A stretch of DNA of 64,000 bases from Streptomyces globisporus (GCA_014649555.1 BMTG01000018.1:1-64000); one strand, 5' to 3'. Shown: positions 33,271-43,107, counted from the stretch's first letter. Notes: a model not told the origin generated them from the letters alone. A program made the numbers and translations.

Positions 33271-36200
33271 TGTCTGTCGCACGATGCCCTCGGCAACTGG
33301 ATCACCTTCGAGCACACCCCCGACGGCACCCCGCTCGCCGTCACCTCCTCCGGCGGCTACCGCCTCACCCTCACCGTCCAGGACGACCGCGTCACCACCC
33401 TCTCCCTGGCCGACGCCGCCCCTGACGGTGGCGACCAGGAGATCAAGCGCTACGCCTACTCCGAGAACGGAGACCTGACTCAGGTCTTCAACTCCTCCGG
33501 GTCGGCCATCACGTTCGCCTACGACGACCGTGGCTGCGTCATCTCCTGGACCGACTCCAACGACCGCTCGTACACCTATGTGTACGACGACCGGGATCGC
33601 TGCATCGCCGAGGGCGGTGAAGCAGGACACATGGTTCTGCGCCTGACGTATGACGAGAAGGACCCCGTGACGGGCCACCGCGTCACGACGGCGACGACGG
33701 GTGAGGGTCACACCCGCCGGTATCTGATCGATGCCGCGGACGAGGTGATCGCCGAGACGGACCCGTTGGGGCATGTCACGCGGTTCACTCGGGACAGGCT
33801 CGGGCGCGTGCTGACGCGGACGGATGCGCTGGGGCGCGTCACCACGTGCGGGTACGACGAAAAAGGCGACACGGTCTCAGTGACCTGTCCAGACGGCCGC
33901 GAGGTGTCAGCGGAGTACGGCGACTTCAACCGCCTCACCCGTATCCGTGGCGCGGACGGCAACACCACCCGTCACACTTACGACGCCTGTGGCAACCGCC
34001 TCACCAGCACCACCCCCACCAGCGACACGACCCACTTCACCCACGACGAAGCGGGCCGCCTCACCTCGGTCAGGGATCCCCTCGGCCACACGACGACGGT
34101 CCACTGCGACCAGCGGGGCCTCCCGATCGAGATCACCGACCCGCTCGGCGCCGTCACCTGTTACGAACGTGACCCGTTCGGCCGTCCGGTCACCATGACC
34201 GATCCCACTGGCCTCACCACCCATCTCGAATGGACCGTCGAAGGCCAACTGGCCCGCCGCATCGCACCCGACGGCACCAGTGAGGCCTGGTCCTACGACG
34301 GTGAAGGCAACTGCACCACCCACACCGACCCCCTCGGCGGCACCACCCACTTCGAGTACACCCACTTCGACCTCCTCACCGCCCGCACCACCCCCGACGG
34401 GACCCGCCACGAGTTCACTCACGACGCCGAACTCCGCCTCATCCGCGTTACCAACCCCCAGGGCCTCACCTGGGACTACGGCTACGACGCGGCAGGCCAG
34501 CTCATATCCGAGACCGACTTCGACGACCGGACGCTCACGTACGTCTTCGACGCCGGGAGCCACCTTGTCTCCAGGACGAACGCCCTCGACGAGACGACGA
34601 CGTTCGAGCGAGACGTGTTGGGCCGTACCATCCGCAAGGACGCGGCAGGCCGAGTGAGTACCTTCGCGTACGACCTCTCGGACCGGCTCGCCGAAGCTGT
34701 CAGCCCTGACGGCATCCGTCTGACGATCCTCCGCGACCAGTACGGCCGCGTCCGCACAGAAACGGTCGACGGCCGCACGCTCACGTACGACCACGACGAA
34801 CTGGGCCGCCGCACCGGCCGCACCACCCCCACCGGCGCCCGCACCACCTGGTCCCACGACGCCGCAGGCCGCCGCACGAACCTGATCGTCTCCGGCCGCA
34901 CCATCGACAGCACCTACGATGACGCCGGCCGTGAACTCACCTGTGGAATCGGCAACTTCCTCACCCTCGCGAACACCTACGACCCGATGGGCCGCCTGGC
35001 CACCCAGACAGCGACCACGGACGGCGAGATCATCCAACGCCGGGGCTACACCTACCGAGCCGACGGCAACCTGGCCGCCCTCGACGACCACCTCGACGGT
35101 CCCCACACCTTCACGCTCGACCCAGCCGGCCGCGTCACCGCCGTCCACGCCACCAACTGGACCGAGAGCTACGCCTACGACGCAGCCGGTAACCAGACCA
35201 CAGCCGACTGGCCCACCACCCACCCAGGCCACGAAGCCACCGGCGACCGCACCTACACCGGCACCCGGATCACCCGAGCCGGTACCGTCCGCTACGAACA
35301 CGACGCCCTCGGCCGTGTTTCCCGCCGCCAGAAACCCCGTCTCTCCCGCAAACCGGACACCTGGCACTACCAATGGGACCCAGAAGACCGTCTCACCCAG
35401 GTCACCACCCCCGACGGCACGGTATGGCGCTACACCTACGACGCACTCGGCCGCCGCACATCAAAACAGCGCATGTCGGCCGACGGCACCTCGGTGACCG
35501 AACGGATCACTTTTACCTGGGACGGAACCGCGCTCTGCGAACAGACCACTTCAACGCCGGATATGCCGAACCAGGTCACCCTGACCTGGGAACACAGGGG
35601 CCTCCACCCCATCGCTCAGACCGAGCGCATCACCGCGGCCGACGCCCCACAGGTTGAAATCGACTCCCGCTTCTTCGCCATCATCACCGACCTCGTCGGC
35701 TCCCCCCGCGAACTCATCGACGAACAGGGCGACATCGCCTGGCGCACCCGCACCACTCTCTGGGGCACGACCACTTGGAACACGACCGCCAGGGCATACA
35801 CCCCACTTCGCTTCCCGGGCCAGTACTACGACCCCGAGACAGGGCTGCACTACAACTACTTCCGCCACTACGACCCGGGCAACGCCCGTTACCTAACGCC
35901 GGACCCCCTGGGGCTGTCCCCAGCGCCCAACCCTGCGACGTATGTCCACAATCCGCACACGTGGGGGGATCCGCTCGGCCTCGCCCCGGATGCAGGTTGC
36001 CCTGACGCACCCTCGCACAAGACGGCGGGCAGTCGGAACGAGGCATTCAGAATGGCGAAGCGGGACCTGGATATTCCGATGTCTCAGCAACCTGACTCGA
36101 TCAGCAGGGTTCCCATGACGGACCGAACGGGCCAGCAGATTATGGATGCATCCCATAATCCGGTGATGACGCGGGAGTATACCTTTACGCGGAATGACGG

Positions 36201-36348
36201 CAGTCAGGTCATTATTCAGGACCATGGGTACGGCCACTATTATGGCGAAGGCGGGGTCGGAGACCAGGGGTCCCATTTTAACGTCCGCCCATCAGAGAAC
36301 CCCCGAACTGGTAAGGTCCCCGGAACGGCGCAGCACTATGAGTACTAG
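33271..36348 (+). pseudogene. RHS/YD-repeat toxin, 5'-truncated, with nuclease-like tip
   Basis: The open frame encodes about 1025 residues of RHS repeats, beginning abruptly inside the repeat region (DALGNWITFEHTPDG) just after an in-frame stop. The N-terminal export and core-start regions are gone. YD repeats such as RYLIDAADEVIAETDPLGHVT run to the core end, RYLTPDPLGL and a second DPLGL. The variable tip (last about 115 residues) has EAFRMAKRDLDIPMSQQPD and HGYGHYYGEGG...SHFNVRP, resembling HNH/endonuclease VII-type polymorphic toxins. First possible start is GTG near 33580. Probably no longer delivered; the tip remains intact. Confidence 0.75.
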
Positions 36349-36372
36349 CTTAAGACAGGGAAGCGAGTCGGC

Positions 36373-36789
36373 ATGCAGTGGACTGCACTTCTGAACAACC
36401 CGGAAGGCATTAACGCCACCTACCTCCAAGATCCGCCAGATCTTCGTGGAGTTCGAATTCATGAAGTGTCTCTCCAGGTAGAGGGGCCCACGCTGAAACT
36501 TCGATTCGACCTTCCCGCCTACCCCGATCATCCACCAAGAAAATGGCTGGCGCAGAAATACAACACCGTACAGGTCGAGCTCTCTTTCGGTGGCCTCAAG
36601 TCAATCTCACTGAGCGGATTCGGGACGGATATTTCTGCTGACGTATCCCTCACGGGAGAGGGTGGGGTTAACGTCAAAACGGGAGAGGGCGGGGTTAACG
36701 TCGAAGCCACATCCCCAGGATTTCATCTCCAAGCCAACGCCATGACCGCGTCCGTATCGAGATTGAGTGCTTACGCCAATGAATTGTAA
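36373..36789 (+). CDS. Immunity protein, Imm50-like
   Basis: This 138-residue protein begins MQWTALLNNPEGINATY and continues with LKLRFDLPAYPDHPPRKW and YNTVQVELSFGGLKSISL, the pattern of the Imm50 immunity family. It sits 24 bp after the RHS toxin tip, the usual position, and should neutralise that tip by direct binding. Codon use is less GC-biased than the chromosome, as in the toxin tip. It contains a 9-residue tandem repeat (TGEGGVNVK/E), probably a recent duplication in a loop. The frame is complete. Confidence 0.7.
   Translation: MQWTALLNNPEGINATYLQDPPDLRGVRIHEVSLQVEGPTLKLRFDLPAYPDHPPRKWLAQKYNTVQVELSFGGLKSISLSGFGTDISADVSLTGEGGVNVKTGEGGVNVEATSPGFHLQANAMTASVSRLSAYANEL
36652..36705 (+). 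repeat. 27-bp tandem repeat within the immunity gene
   Basis: Two 27-bp units (36652-36678 and 36679-36705) differ at two positions. They encode TGEGGVNVK and TGEGGVNVE, in frame, and lengthen the protein by nine residues. Confidence 0.85.
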
Positions 36790-37266
36790 TTATCGCCACA
36801 AGGCGAAGTAGGCGTTCCAGGGCTCGATGTCGCGGTGCTCAATGTCGGCGACGTGAGCAGCGCGCAGGCCGGCGAGCACGCCACGCCCGAGACGAGCCGC
36901 TTCGGCCGGGCTCAACGGGACCTGCTCCAGGCGGTCCTGGAGCGAGCCACCGCGGATCAGCTCCATGACGAGCCAGGGGAACTCGACCTCGGAACCGGTG
37001 ACGATGTGGTAGATCGTCACGACGTTGCGGTGATCGATCCGAGCGGGGCCCGCGCCTCCCTCTGCACCCTCGGACGCAGCGAGGCCGCCGCCTCAGGGTC
37101 GTATTCCGCGAGGTTCGGGGCGGGCGGCCGGACCTCCTCGACAGCGACCTCACGGTGGAGCCGGAGGTCGACGGCACGCCAGACCGTGCCCATACCTCCC
37201 CCGCCGAGCCGCTCCACCAACTCGAGCCGGCCGTCGGCGACCCGCAGGAGGTCACCGCCGACCAAA
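36790..37266 (-). pseudogene. Decayed Ser/Thr protein kinase fragment
   Basis: The N-terminal lobe is visible (GRLELVERLGGGGMGTVWRAVD). The invariant ATP-binding lysine position reads VAVEEV, with Glu instead of Lys. A frameshift near 37045 moves the reading frame from REARAPL to RNVVTIYHIVTGSEVEFPWLVMELIRGGSL. The catalytic loop reads HRDIEPWN instead of HRDIKPxN, and the gene stops soon after, missing most of the C-lobe. Lost lysines, frameshift and truncation all say it is dead. Confidence 0.8.
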
Positions 37267-37758
37267 CTGCGGGCATGCCCGCAGTGTTGGCCTCGGCGGT
37301 TCGTGAACTGGTCGCGGAAACCGACAACCGCCTCGCCGACGAACTTCTGGCGCACGGAAGCCTCGACTGGCTGCGGGCAGCCTTGGGCGAGGGCAAGGCG
37401 TAGAACCCCGAAGCTCGGGGTCCGGGCCGCGAGACCCGGGCTTCGCTGACGGGGCAGGTCACTCTTCCGGGGGTACGTGAACGGGGCTCCGGCCCGAAGC
37501 TCGGGTCCCGGGATTCGGGTGTCGGGATGCGGGACCCGGGGTTCGAGCGCCTTCTTTAACCGGGCGGTAGAAAAGGGTTGTTGGGAAAACCTGCCCCACC
37601 TCCCCACCTCGTCATGGCCAGCCAGTATGACTAATCGTGACAGCTTGCGGCGCAGCGTAATCGCCGCTTACGGTGCGAGAACCAAACGACCCCGACGCGG
37701 TGTTGTCGCACCAGGCCGGGGTCTCACCGCAAGATCGAAACCCTAGAAAGACGATCCC
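37267..37758. other. Gene-free stretch before the HTH gene
   Basis: No supported gene. It includes direct copies of short GGG(A/T)(T/C)CGGG motifs around 37420-37550 and a small hairpin (GACCCCG at 37688-37694 with CGGGGTC at 37717-37723) shortly before the next gene. Confidence 0.4.
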
Positions 37759-38778
37759 GTGGCTACACAGCACCATAGCTCCGCACTGCCCGCCCCCGCA
37801 GTCCCCGCCGCGTACCCGATGGCCAAGCTCGGCTACGGGAAACGCTCCGCACCCGGCCAACAGGCGAGAACCCGGCACGACTTCGCCTTGCTGCCGACCC
37901 GTGAACGCTACGTCGCCTGGTTCGTCGACCACCTCCCCGACGGCGCCGCCATGAGTGTGAAGCAGCTCGCCAAACAGCTCCCGCTCTACGGGCAGCAGGC
38001 CATCTCCACCGCCCTCAAGGCCTTGTCCGTCGCCGGGCACCTCCGGCGTGTCCGGTGCGCTGTCGGCGCGGGCGACGAAACCCGCTGGGTCTTCCGCACC
38101 TTCTGGTCCCGCATCGCCCGCGACAACGAGTGGTGGACCACCTACCTCGCCACCGAAACCGCCGCCAAGACCGCAACACCCGCAGCGCCTGTGGAGCCCC
38201 CGGCCCCCACCGCCGTACCACCCCAGCGCACTCCACCCCGGCCGACGGACACCGAACCTTCGCCGCCCGCCCGGGAGTCGATCTCCGCAGGGCACACCGG
38301 GACCACCGGGGACACTGCCCCCTCCCCCGCCTACCTCGCCCTCGCCCGCCTCGGCCGCAACGACCACCGCCTGGGCCTATCCGCCCACGACTGCACCACC
38401 CTCGAACCCCTCGCAGCCCAATGGCTCGACCGAGGCGTCACCACCGACTACCTCACCAACGCCCTCACCGCAGGACTCCCCGCCCAGATCGACTCCCCCA
38501 CCGGACTCCTCCGCCGCCACCTCATCGACAAACTGCCCCCACGCCTGCCGGCCACCCCAAGCACCCCAACCGACACCCCGGCCCCCACCCGACGCCTCCT
38601 CGTCGAATGCACCGACTGCGGCCGCCCCGGCCCACCCGAAGCCCTCCCCGACGGCCTCTGCCACCCCTGCCACCAGACCCACACCACCCACGGCAACACC
38701 ACCCCGCCCGACCCCACTGAACTCGCCTCCGTCAAAGCCCATATGGCCAACCTCCGCACCCTCCTCAAACCCGTCTGA
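37759..38778 (+). CDS. Winged-helix DNA-binding protein with C-terminal zinc knuckle
   Basis: This 339-residue protein has a MarR/replication-initiator-like winged helix (about residues 45-115: FVDHLPDGAAMSVKQLAKQLP, QQAISTALKALSVAGHLRRV). A long Pro/Thr-rich linker, a helical segment (about 195-265) and a zinc knuckle CTDCG...CHPC follow. Such orphan proteins recur in Streptomyces accessory regions and may regulate or assist mobile elements; the exact role is unknown. The GTG start has only a weak GAAAG upstream. It follows the decayed kinase and toxin genes. Confidence 0.65.
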   Translation: MATQHHSSALPAPAVPAAYPMAKLGYGKRSAPGQQARTRHDFALLPTRERYVAWFVDHLPDGAAMSVKQLAKQLPLYGQQAISTALKALSVAGHLRRVRCAVGAGDETRWVFRTFWSRIARDNEWWTTYLATETAAKTATPAAPVEPPAPTAVPPQRTPPRPTDTEPSPPARESISAGHTGTTGDTAPSPAYLALARLGRNDHRLGLSAHDCTTLEPLAAQWLDRGVTTDYLTNALTAGLPAQIDSPTGLLRRHLIDKLPPRLPATPSTPTDTPAPTRRLLVECTDCGRPGPPEALPDGLCHPCHQTHTTHGNTTPPDPTELASVKAHMANLRTLLKPV

Positions 38779-39090
38779 AGGCTGTCCCGTAAACGATCTC
38801 CGCCTCAGGAGCGTCGGGGGTCGTCAGGCGTGTACCCGGCCTCTTCATCCAGTCGTGACCGGCTGAGAAATGTGGTTGCGGTGAATAAGGCGTACGCGGC
38901 AGTACTTCCGCATGAGTAGAGGCGCAGAGGTCATCGTGCTCGCCCGCTGGGCGGACGAGGTGATGAAACCGTTGGCCGAGGACGACCCGGAGCGGACGTG
39001 GGGAGGCCGCTTCGCACCCGTTCACCCTGGTAGAGATATCGCCGCCCACGCGGAGGTCTCCGGAGCTTTGGTCATAGGTAGGGTCCGGGG
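38779..39090. other. Gap between HTH and TPR genes
   Basis: No secure gene. It begins with GGCTGTCCCGTAAA, which looks like the end of an unrelated insertion element, and holds a short open frame (38912-39136) without recognisable features. The promoter of the TPR gene is at its right end. Confidence 0.35.
39079..39084 (+). promoter_or_regulatory. -10 box of a probable leaderless transcript
   Basis: TAGGGT lies 6 nt before the ATG at 39091. The GGGG before the ATG is too close to serve as a good ribosome binding site. Confidence 0.4.
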
Positions 39091-40077
39091 ATGTCGAATC
39101 AGTCAGTTGCGGCGGGAGTCGGTCTCGCCGGTGTGATGGCGCACTGCGGTGGAAATCCGGTGGGCGCCGTGGAGCTTCTGGTGGGGGCGATAGCCTCCGC
39201 GCCGACGGCTCCGGAGCCCTATGCGGCCCTCGCGGAGCTGTGGCAGGGCCGACGTTCGGACGGCCTGAAGGAGAGTCTCGAAGAGGAGGGCTCCTTGAGT
39301 GCTGTGCTGGCGCAGGCGTACTTCCTGTTCCTCGACGGGGACATGGACGACGCGGTGATGGCCCTCGGTTCGGTCACGGGTGTGCGGCCCGACGTCGCGT
39401 GGGGTGCCGCACCCTGGTTCGGCGATGCGCGGTTCCTCGGTGCGGTGAGTGCCGCGGCGCTGGCCGAGGCGTGTCTGCGGACGTTGGACTACGGCCACGA
39501 CCTGGACACCGACGCGATGCGGGAGCGGTTCGCGCCCTGGTTCCATGCCCTCGACGTGGTGTCCGAGCGGGACCCCGTGCCGGAATCGCTGGCCGCCATG
39601 GCCCGGCTCCCCCGGGCCTGCGGTCGGCACGAACTGTCCTTCGCTCTGTGCGACCGCGCCGATGCTGTCGATCGGGTCATGTGGACGGCCCTCGCGCGAG
39701 CGGCCACCTGGCGCGTGATGGGCGACCTGGACCAGGCTGCGGCGGCCTTCGAAGGTGCCCTGCTCCTGGAGCCTGCCAACTGGTCCCTCTATCTGGACCT
39801 GGCGGATGTACGTGCCGAGCAGGGCGACTTCGCCGCAGCCGCGAGCCTCGTCCGGCAAGGCCTGGACCACGAACCTCACGAAGTGACCCTGCGCTCGGCG
39901 AGCGCCGCCTACCGGACCCGCCTGTCCGGCTCGGCCGACGACCTGAAGGATCTGATCACCCTGGCACCCGAGCTCGCCGACACCGCCTACCGGAACCTGC
40001 TGATCGACTACGCGTGTGCGGGGTCGCAGCTCCCTCCGGGACTGGTCGCCGAGGCCCACCGGATCCGCCGAAGCTGA
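39091..40077 (+). CDS. TPR-repeat protein
   Basis: This 328-residue protein is mostly helical with tetratricopeptide-like units: AVELLVGAIASAPTAPEPYAALAELW near the start, and the clear pair DLDQAAAAFEGALLLEPANWSLYLDLADVRAEQGDF and AAASLVRQGLDHEP (about 215-275, listed by part). TPRs mediate protein-protein contacts; the partner is unknown. No signal peptide or enzyme motif is present. It is monocistronic and lies at the edge of the accessory patch. Confidence 0.75.
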   Translation: MSNQSVAAGVGLAGVMAHCGGNPVGAVELLVGAIASAPTAPEPYAALAELWQGRRSDGLKESLEEEGSLSAVLAQAYFLFLDGDMDDAVMALGSVTGVRPDVAWGAAPWFGDARFLGAVSAAALAEACLRTLDYGHDLDTDAMRERFAPWFHALDVVSERDPVPESLAAMARLPRACGRHELSFALCDRADAVDRVMWTALARAATWRVMGDLDQAAAAFEGALLLEPANWSLYLDLADVRAEQGDFAAAASLVRQGLDHEPHEVTLRSASAAYRTRLSGSADDLKDLITLAPELADTAYRNLLIDYACAGSQLPPGLVAEAHRIRRS

Positions 40078-40166
40078 ACGGGACTCTCGCGCGGGTCGTC
40101 GTCAGGACGGCCGGCTCCGTCGCCCGGGGGCACACCAGGGATGAGGCCATCACACCCGCACGACGG

Positions 40167-41126
40167 TCACACCAGCCGGATCACCTGCTTGCCCCGCACC
40201 CCGCCCGCCTCCAGCGCGCGGTGGGCGGCGGCGATGTCCGCCAGCGGATGGACCGTGTCGACGACGGGCCGCAGGTCGCCGCGCTCCACGTAGGCGGTCA
40301 GTTCGGCGAACAGGTCGTGCTTCGGGTTGCCGCTGAAGAAGCGGACCCGCTGACGGCCGTGCACGGCCGAGCCCAGGAGATAGCCGATGCTCCGGACCGG
40401 ATGGTCGATGTCGAAGGCGATGGAGACCAGTCGTCCGCCGGGGGCCAGCCGCGTTCGCAGCAGGCGGTGCTCGGTGCCGACGGTGTCCATGATGACGTCG
40501 TAGCGGTCCAGTTCGGCCAGGGGCGTGGTCCGGTGGTCCAGTACCTCGTCCGCACCCAACTCCCGTACGAAGTCGGAGTTCTTCACGCTCGCGAGGCCGG
40601 TGACGTGGGCCCCGAGTGCCTTGCCGAGCTGGACGGCGACACTGCCGACGCCGCCGGACGCCCCGCGGACGAGCAGGCGCTCGCCCGCCCGGAGTCCGGC
40701 CTTGTCGCGCAGGGCGGTGAGGGACGTGGTGCCCCCGGCGGGCAGCGAGGCAGCCTCGGTCAGGGTGACGTTCTCGGGGGCGTACGCGATCTGGCGGGGC
40801 CGGACCGAGACGTACTCCGCCGCGCTGCCGAAGGAGGAGCGCCCCAGAATGCCCCACACCCGGTCGCCGGTCCGCAGCCCGGTGACCGAGGCGTCCACCT
40901 CGGCGACTTCACCGGCGAAGTCGAGCCCGGTCCGCTGCGGGAAGCGCCGGCCGGTGACCACGCGGACTTTCCCGGCACGCCCGTACAGCTCCCCGCCGTT
41001 GACGCTCGCCGCATGAACCCGGACGAGCACCTCGCCCGGCTTGCGGACCGGTACCGGGACCCGGCCCTCGTAGAGGACCTCGGGCGGCCCGTAGCTGTCG
41101 TGGAGCGCGGCGCGCATGTCGTTCAC
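40167..41126 (-). CDS. Zinc-independent MDR oxidoreductase (quinone oxidoreductase-like)
   Basis: This 319-residue protein belongs to the medium-chain dehydrogenases: MRAALHDSYGPPEVLYEG at the start, GLDFAGEVAEVDASVTGLRTGDRVWG, and the NADP-binding VRGASGGVGSVAVQLGKALGAHV. Catalytic and structural zinc cysteines are absent, as in quinone oxidoreductases. The GTG at 41126 has an AGGA nearby; the ATG at 41117 does not. It diverges from a TetR gene with a palindrome between them, suggesting induction by a small electrophile or drug. Confidence 0.85.
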   Translation of the reverse strand: MNDMRAALHDSYGPPEVLYEGRVPVPVRKPGEVLVRVHAASVNGGELYGRAGKVRVVTGRRFPQRTGLDFAGEVAEVDASVTGLRTGDRVWGILGRSSFGSAAEYVSVRPRQIAYAPENVTLTEAASLPAGGTTSLTALRDKAGLRAGERLLVRGASGGVGSVAVQLGKALGAHVTGLASVKNSDFVRELGADEVLDHRTTPLAELDRYDVIMDTVGTEHRLLRTRLAPGGRLVSIAFDIDHPVRSIGYLLGSAVHGRQRVRFFSGNPKHDLFAELTAYVERGDLRPVVDTVHPLADIAAAHRALEAGGVRGKQVIRLV

Positions 41127-41215
41127 GGCGGGGGGTCCTGTCTGTTCCGTCGATGTCGATACGGGGTGAGTGCTGCTTCCGATCCACGGTAGGCCGGTAA
41201 ACGGACGATCCCTTC

Positions 41216-41231
41216 CACTTAGCCTAAAGTG
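41216..41231. promoter_or_regulatory. Operator-like inverted repeat between oxidoreductase and TetR genes
   Basis: CACTTAGCCTAAAGTG has 5-bp arms (CACTT and AAGTG) and contains TAAAGT, a possible -10 box 7-8 nt before the TetR ATG. A repressor here could block both divergent genes. Confidence 0.4.
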
Positions 41232-41237
41232 AGAGAC

Positions 41238-41909
41238 ATGCCTGCTCAGCCCTCTCACACCCCGACCCCGGCCACCCCGGACCCCGGCCCCGAGGCCCTG
41301 CGGGCGGACGCCCGGGAGAACCGGGAGCGGATCCTGCGGGCCGCCCGCGAGGCGTACGCGCTGCACGGCATCGACGTACCCATCAGCGCCATCGCACGGA
41401 GGGCCGGCGTCGGCGTCGCCACCCTCTACCGCCGCTTCCCCACCCGTACCTCACTGATCACCGAGGCGTTCACCGAGCAGCTCACCGAATGCGCGGGCGC
41501 GCTGGACGAGGCTCTGGAGGACCCGGACCCGTGGCGCGGCTTCTGCACGGTGGTCCGGAAGGTGTGCGCGATGCAGGCCGCCGATCGGGGATTCACGCAC
41601 GCGTTCCTGGCCCGGTTCCCGGGTGACACGGCGTACGCCGGGGAGCTCGACCGGGCGGAGGAGGGGCTGGCCCTGCTGGTCCGGCGGGCGAAGGAGGCGG
41701 GCGCACTGCGCCCGGACTTCGACGTCTCGGACGTGGTGCTGGCCCTGCTGGCCAACAACGGCGTGGCGAAAGGGGCGGGCCCGGAGTCCGCCGCGGCGTC
41801 CCGACGCCTGGTGGGCTACCTGCTGGAGTCGTTCCGGGCCGGCCCCGCCACCGGCCCGCTCCCGCCGCCCGCGGAGCTGGAGTTGGACCGGTTGGGCGGG
41901 ACGGGGTGA
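41238..41909 (+). CDS. TetR family regulator
   Basis: This 223-residue protein has a TetR helix-turn-helix (ISAIARRAGVGVATLYRRFPTR) and a C-terminal helical ligand domain. The chosen ATG at 41238 may be leaderless; a GTG at 41229 is an alternative. It diverges from the oxidoreductase and probably represses it and itself. The ligand cannot be read from the sequence. Confidence 0.85.
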   Translation: MPAQPSHTPTPATPDPGPEALRADARENRERILRAAREAYALHGIDVPISAIARRAGVGVATLYRRFPTRTSLITEAFTEQLTECAGALDEALEDPDPWRGFCTVVRKVCAMQAADRGFTHAFLARFPGDTAYAGELDRAEEGLALLVRRAKEAGALRPDFDVSDVVLALLANNGVAKGAGPESAAASRRLVGYLLESFRAGPATGPLPPPAELELDRLGGTG

Positions 41910-41990
41910 GGGGGGCGGAGGAGGGGGAGTGTGCGGGCCCGCGCATGCGAGGGGCATCCCGCCCGCAGACCTCCCGGCTCGCCCCCTGAC

Positions 41991-42437
41991 TCAGGCGAGG
42001 GCCGTGACCAGCGAGGCGAAGGCGGCGATGAGGATGGCCACGCGGGCGTAGTGGTAGCGGTCCCAGCGGTTCATCTGCTCCTTCCAGTCCTCGGGCCGGT
42101 TCTCCGGGGTCCACGTCTTGCCCCGGTTGTTGATCGGGACGAGCAGCAGGAGCGACATGACCACGCTGAGGAGCAGCAGCCCACCCGCGGCGACGACCAG
42201 GCCGACACCTCCCTCCCCCCAACCGGCCACGGCCCAGATCGCGCTCAGGACGAGCGAGCCGATGTACCAGAACGGCATCAGCGCCCCCAGCATCCGGCCC
42301 CCGTGGCTTCGGCCGAGCTGCGCGCTGTCGTCGGGGAGCGCGTCGAGGATCCGGTTGATGACGAAGGCGACGGAGAACTCCACCCCCACCAGCAGTCCGA
42401 CGATCACGGTGGTGACGATCTCAAGTGCGTCGAGCAT
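41991..42437 (-). CDS. DUF1772 membrane protein
   Basis: This 148-residue protein has four predicted helices and the DUF1772 pattern: LVGVEFSVAFVINRILDALP near the start, a middle FWYIGSLVLSAIW, and NNRGKTWTPENRPEDWKEQMNRWDRYHYAR before the last helix (partly listed). DUF1772 includes anthrone-oxygenase-like proteins, but most members have no known role. It diverges from a TetR gene with two near-identical palindromes between them. Confidence 0.85.
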   Translation of the reverse strand: MLDALEIVTTVIVGLLVGVEFSVAFVINRILDALPDDSAQLGRSHGGRMLGALMPFWYIGSLVLSAIWAVAGWGEGGVGLVVAAGGLLLLSVVMSLLLLVPINNRGKTWTPENRPEDWKEQMNRWDRYHYARVAILIAAFASLVTALA

Positions 42438-42454
42438 GATGACCCCTCCTGAAA

Positions 42455-42469
42455 TCTAGCGGCGCTAGA
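42455..42469. promoter_or_regulatory. TetR operator, copy 1
   Basis: TCTAGCGGCGCTAGA is a 15-bp palindrome, 18 bp before the DUF1772 start. It is identical to copy 2 except for the eighth/ninth centre bases. TAGATT on the minus strand at its edge may be the -10 of the DUF1772 gene. Confidence 0.75.
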
Positions 42470-42505
42470 GGATGGGGCAACGCTAGCTCTACTGCCGCTC
42501 GATTG

Positions 42506-42520
42506 TCTAGCGGTGCTAGA
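42506..42520. promoter_or_regulatory. TetR operator, copy 2
   Basis: TCTAGCGGTGCTAGA lies 9 bp before the TetR start and overlaps a possible -10 (TAGAAT, 42517-42522). With copy 1 it would let one repressor shut both divergent genes. Confidence 0.75.
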
Positions 42521-42528
42521 ATCGATCC

Positions 42529-43107
42529 ATGTCGGTACAGGAACGCAAGGAACGGGAACGGGCGAGCCGCGAGCGCCTCATCGTGGCGACGGCCCGCGAA
42601 CTCGCCGAGCAGCAGGGCTGGGACGCGGTCACCACGCGCCGGCTCGCCGAGCGCATCGAATACAGCCAGCCCGTCCTCTACAGCCACTTCCGCGGCAAGC
42701 GCGAGATCATCGGCGCCGTCGCCCTCGAAGGCGCCGCCGAGATGGCCGCGGTGCTGCGGGCCGCCGCCTCCGGCGCGGACGGCCGCCGCGCCCGGGTCGC
42801 CGCCCTCGCCCACGCCTACCTGGAGTTCGCCGAGCGGAACCCGGCGGTCTACGACGCCCTGTTCCAGCTCGACGGCGGGCTGGCCTTCGCGCAGGAGGAC
42901 ACCCCGGAGCCGCTGAAGGACGCCTTCGCCGCGCTGCTGGAGACGCTCGGCGAGGTCGCCGGGGAAGGCGTACACCCGGCGCTGTTCACCGAGCTCTTCT
43001 GGTCCGCCCTGCACGGGCTGGCCACCCTGACCCGGGCGGGGCGGCTCCTGCCGGAGGGCGCCGAGCAGCGGCTGGATCTCCTGGTGGAGCGGCTCGCCGT
43101 GCTCTGA
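42529..43107 (+). CDS. TetR family regulator of the DUF1772 gene
   Basis: This 192-residue protein has an N-terminal TetR helix-turn-helix (VTTRRLAERIEYSQPVLYSHF) followed by a TetR_C_13-like helical domain. Its two likely operators flank the promoters of both itself and the divergent DUF1772 gene. No ribosome binding site is obvious before the ATG. The inducing ligand is unknown. Confidence 0.88.
   Translation: MSVQERKERERASRERLIVATARELAEQQGWDAVTTRRLAERIEYSQPVLYSHFRGKREIIGAVALEGAAEMAAVLRAAASGADGRRARVAALAHAYLEFAERNPAVYDALFQLDGGLAFAQEDTPEPLKDAFAALLETLGEVAGEGVHPALFTELFWSALHGLATLTRAGRLLPEGAEQRLDLLVERLAVL

Noticed and set aside
38912..39136. 74-codon open frame before the TPR gene
   Set aside because: No ribosome binding site, motif or neighbour support, and it runs into the TPR gene start in another frame.
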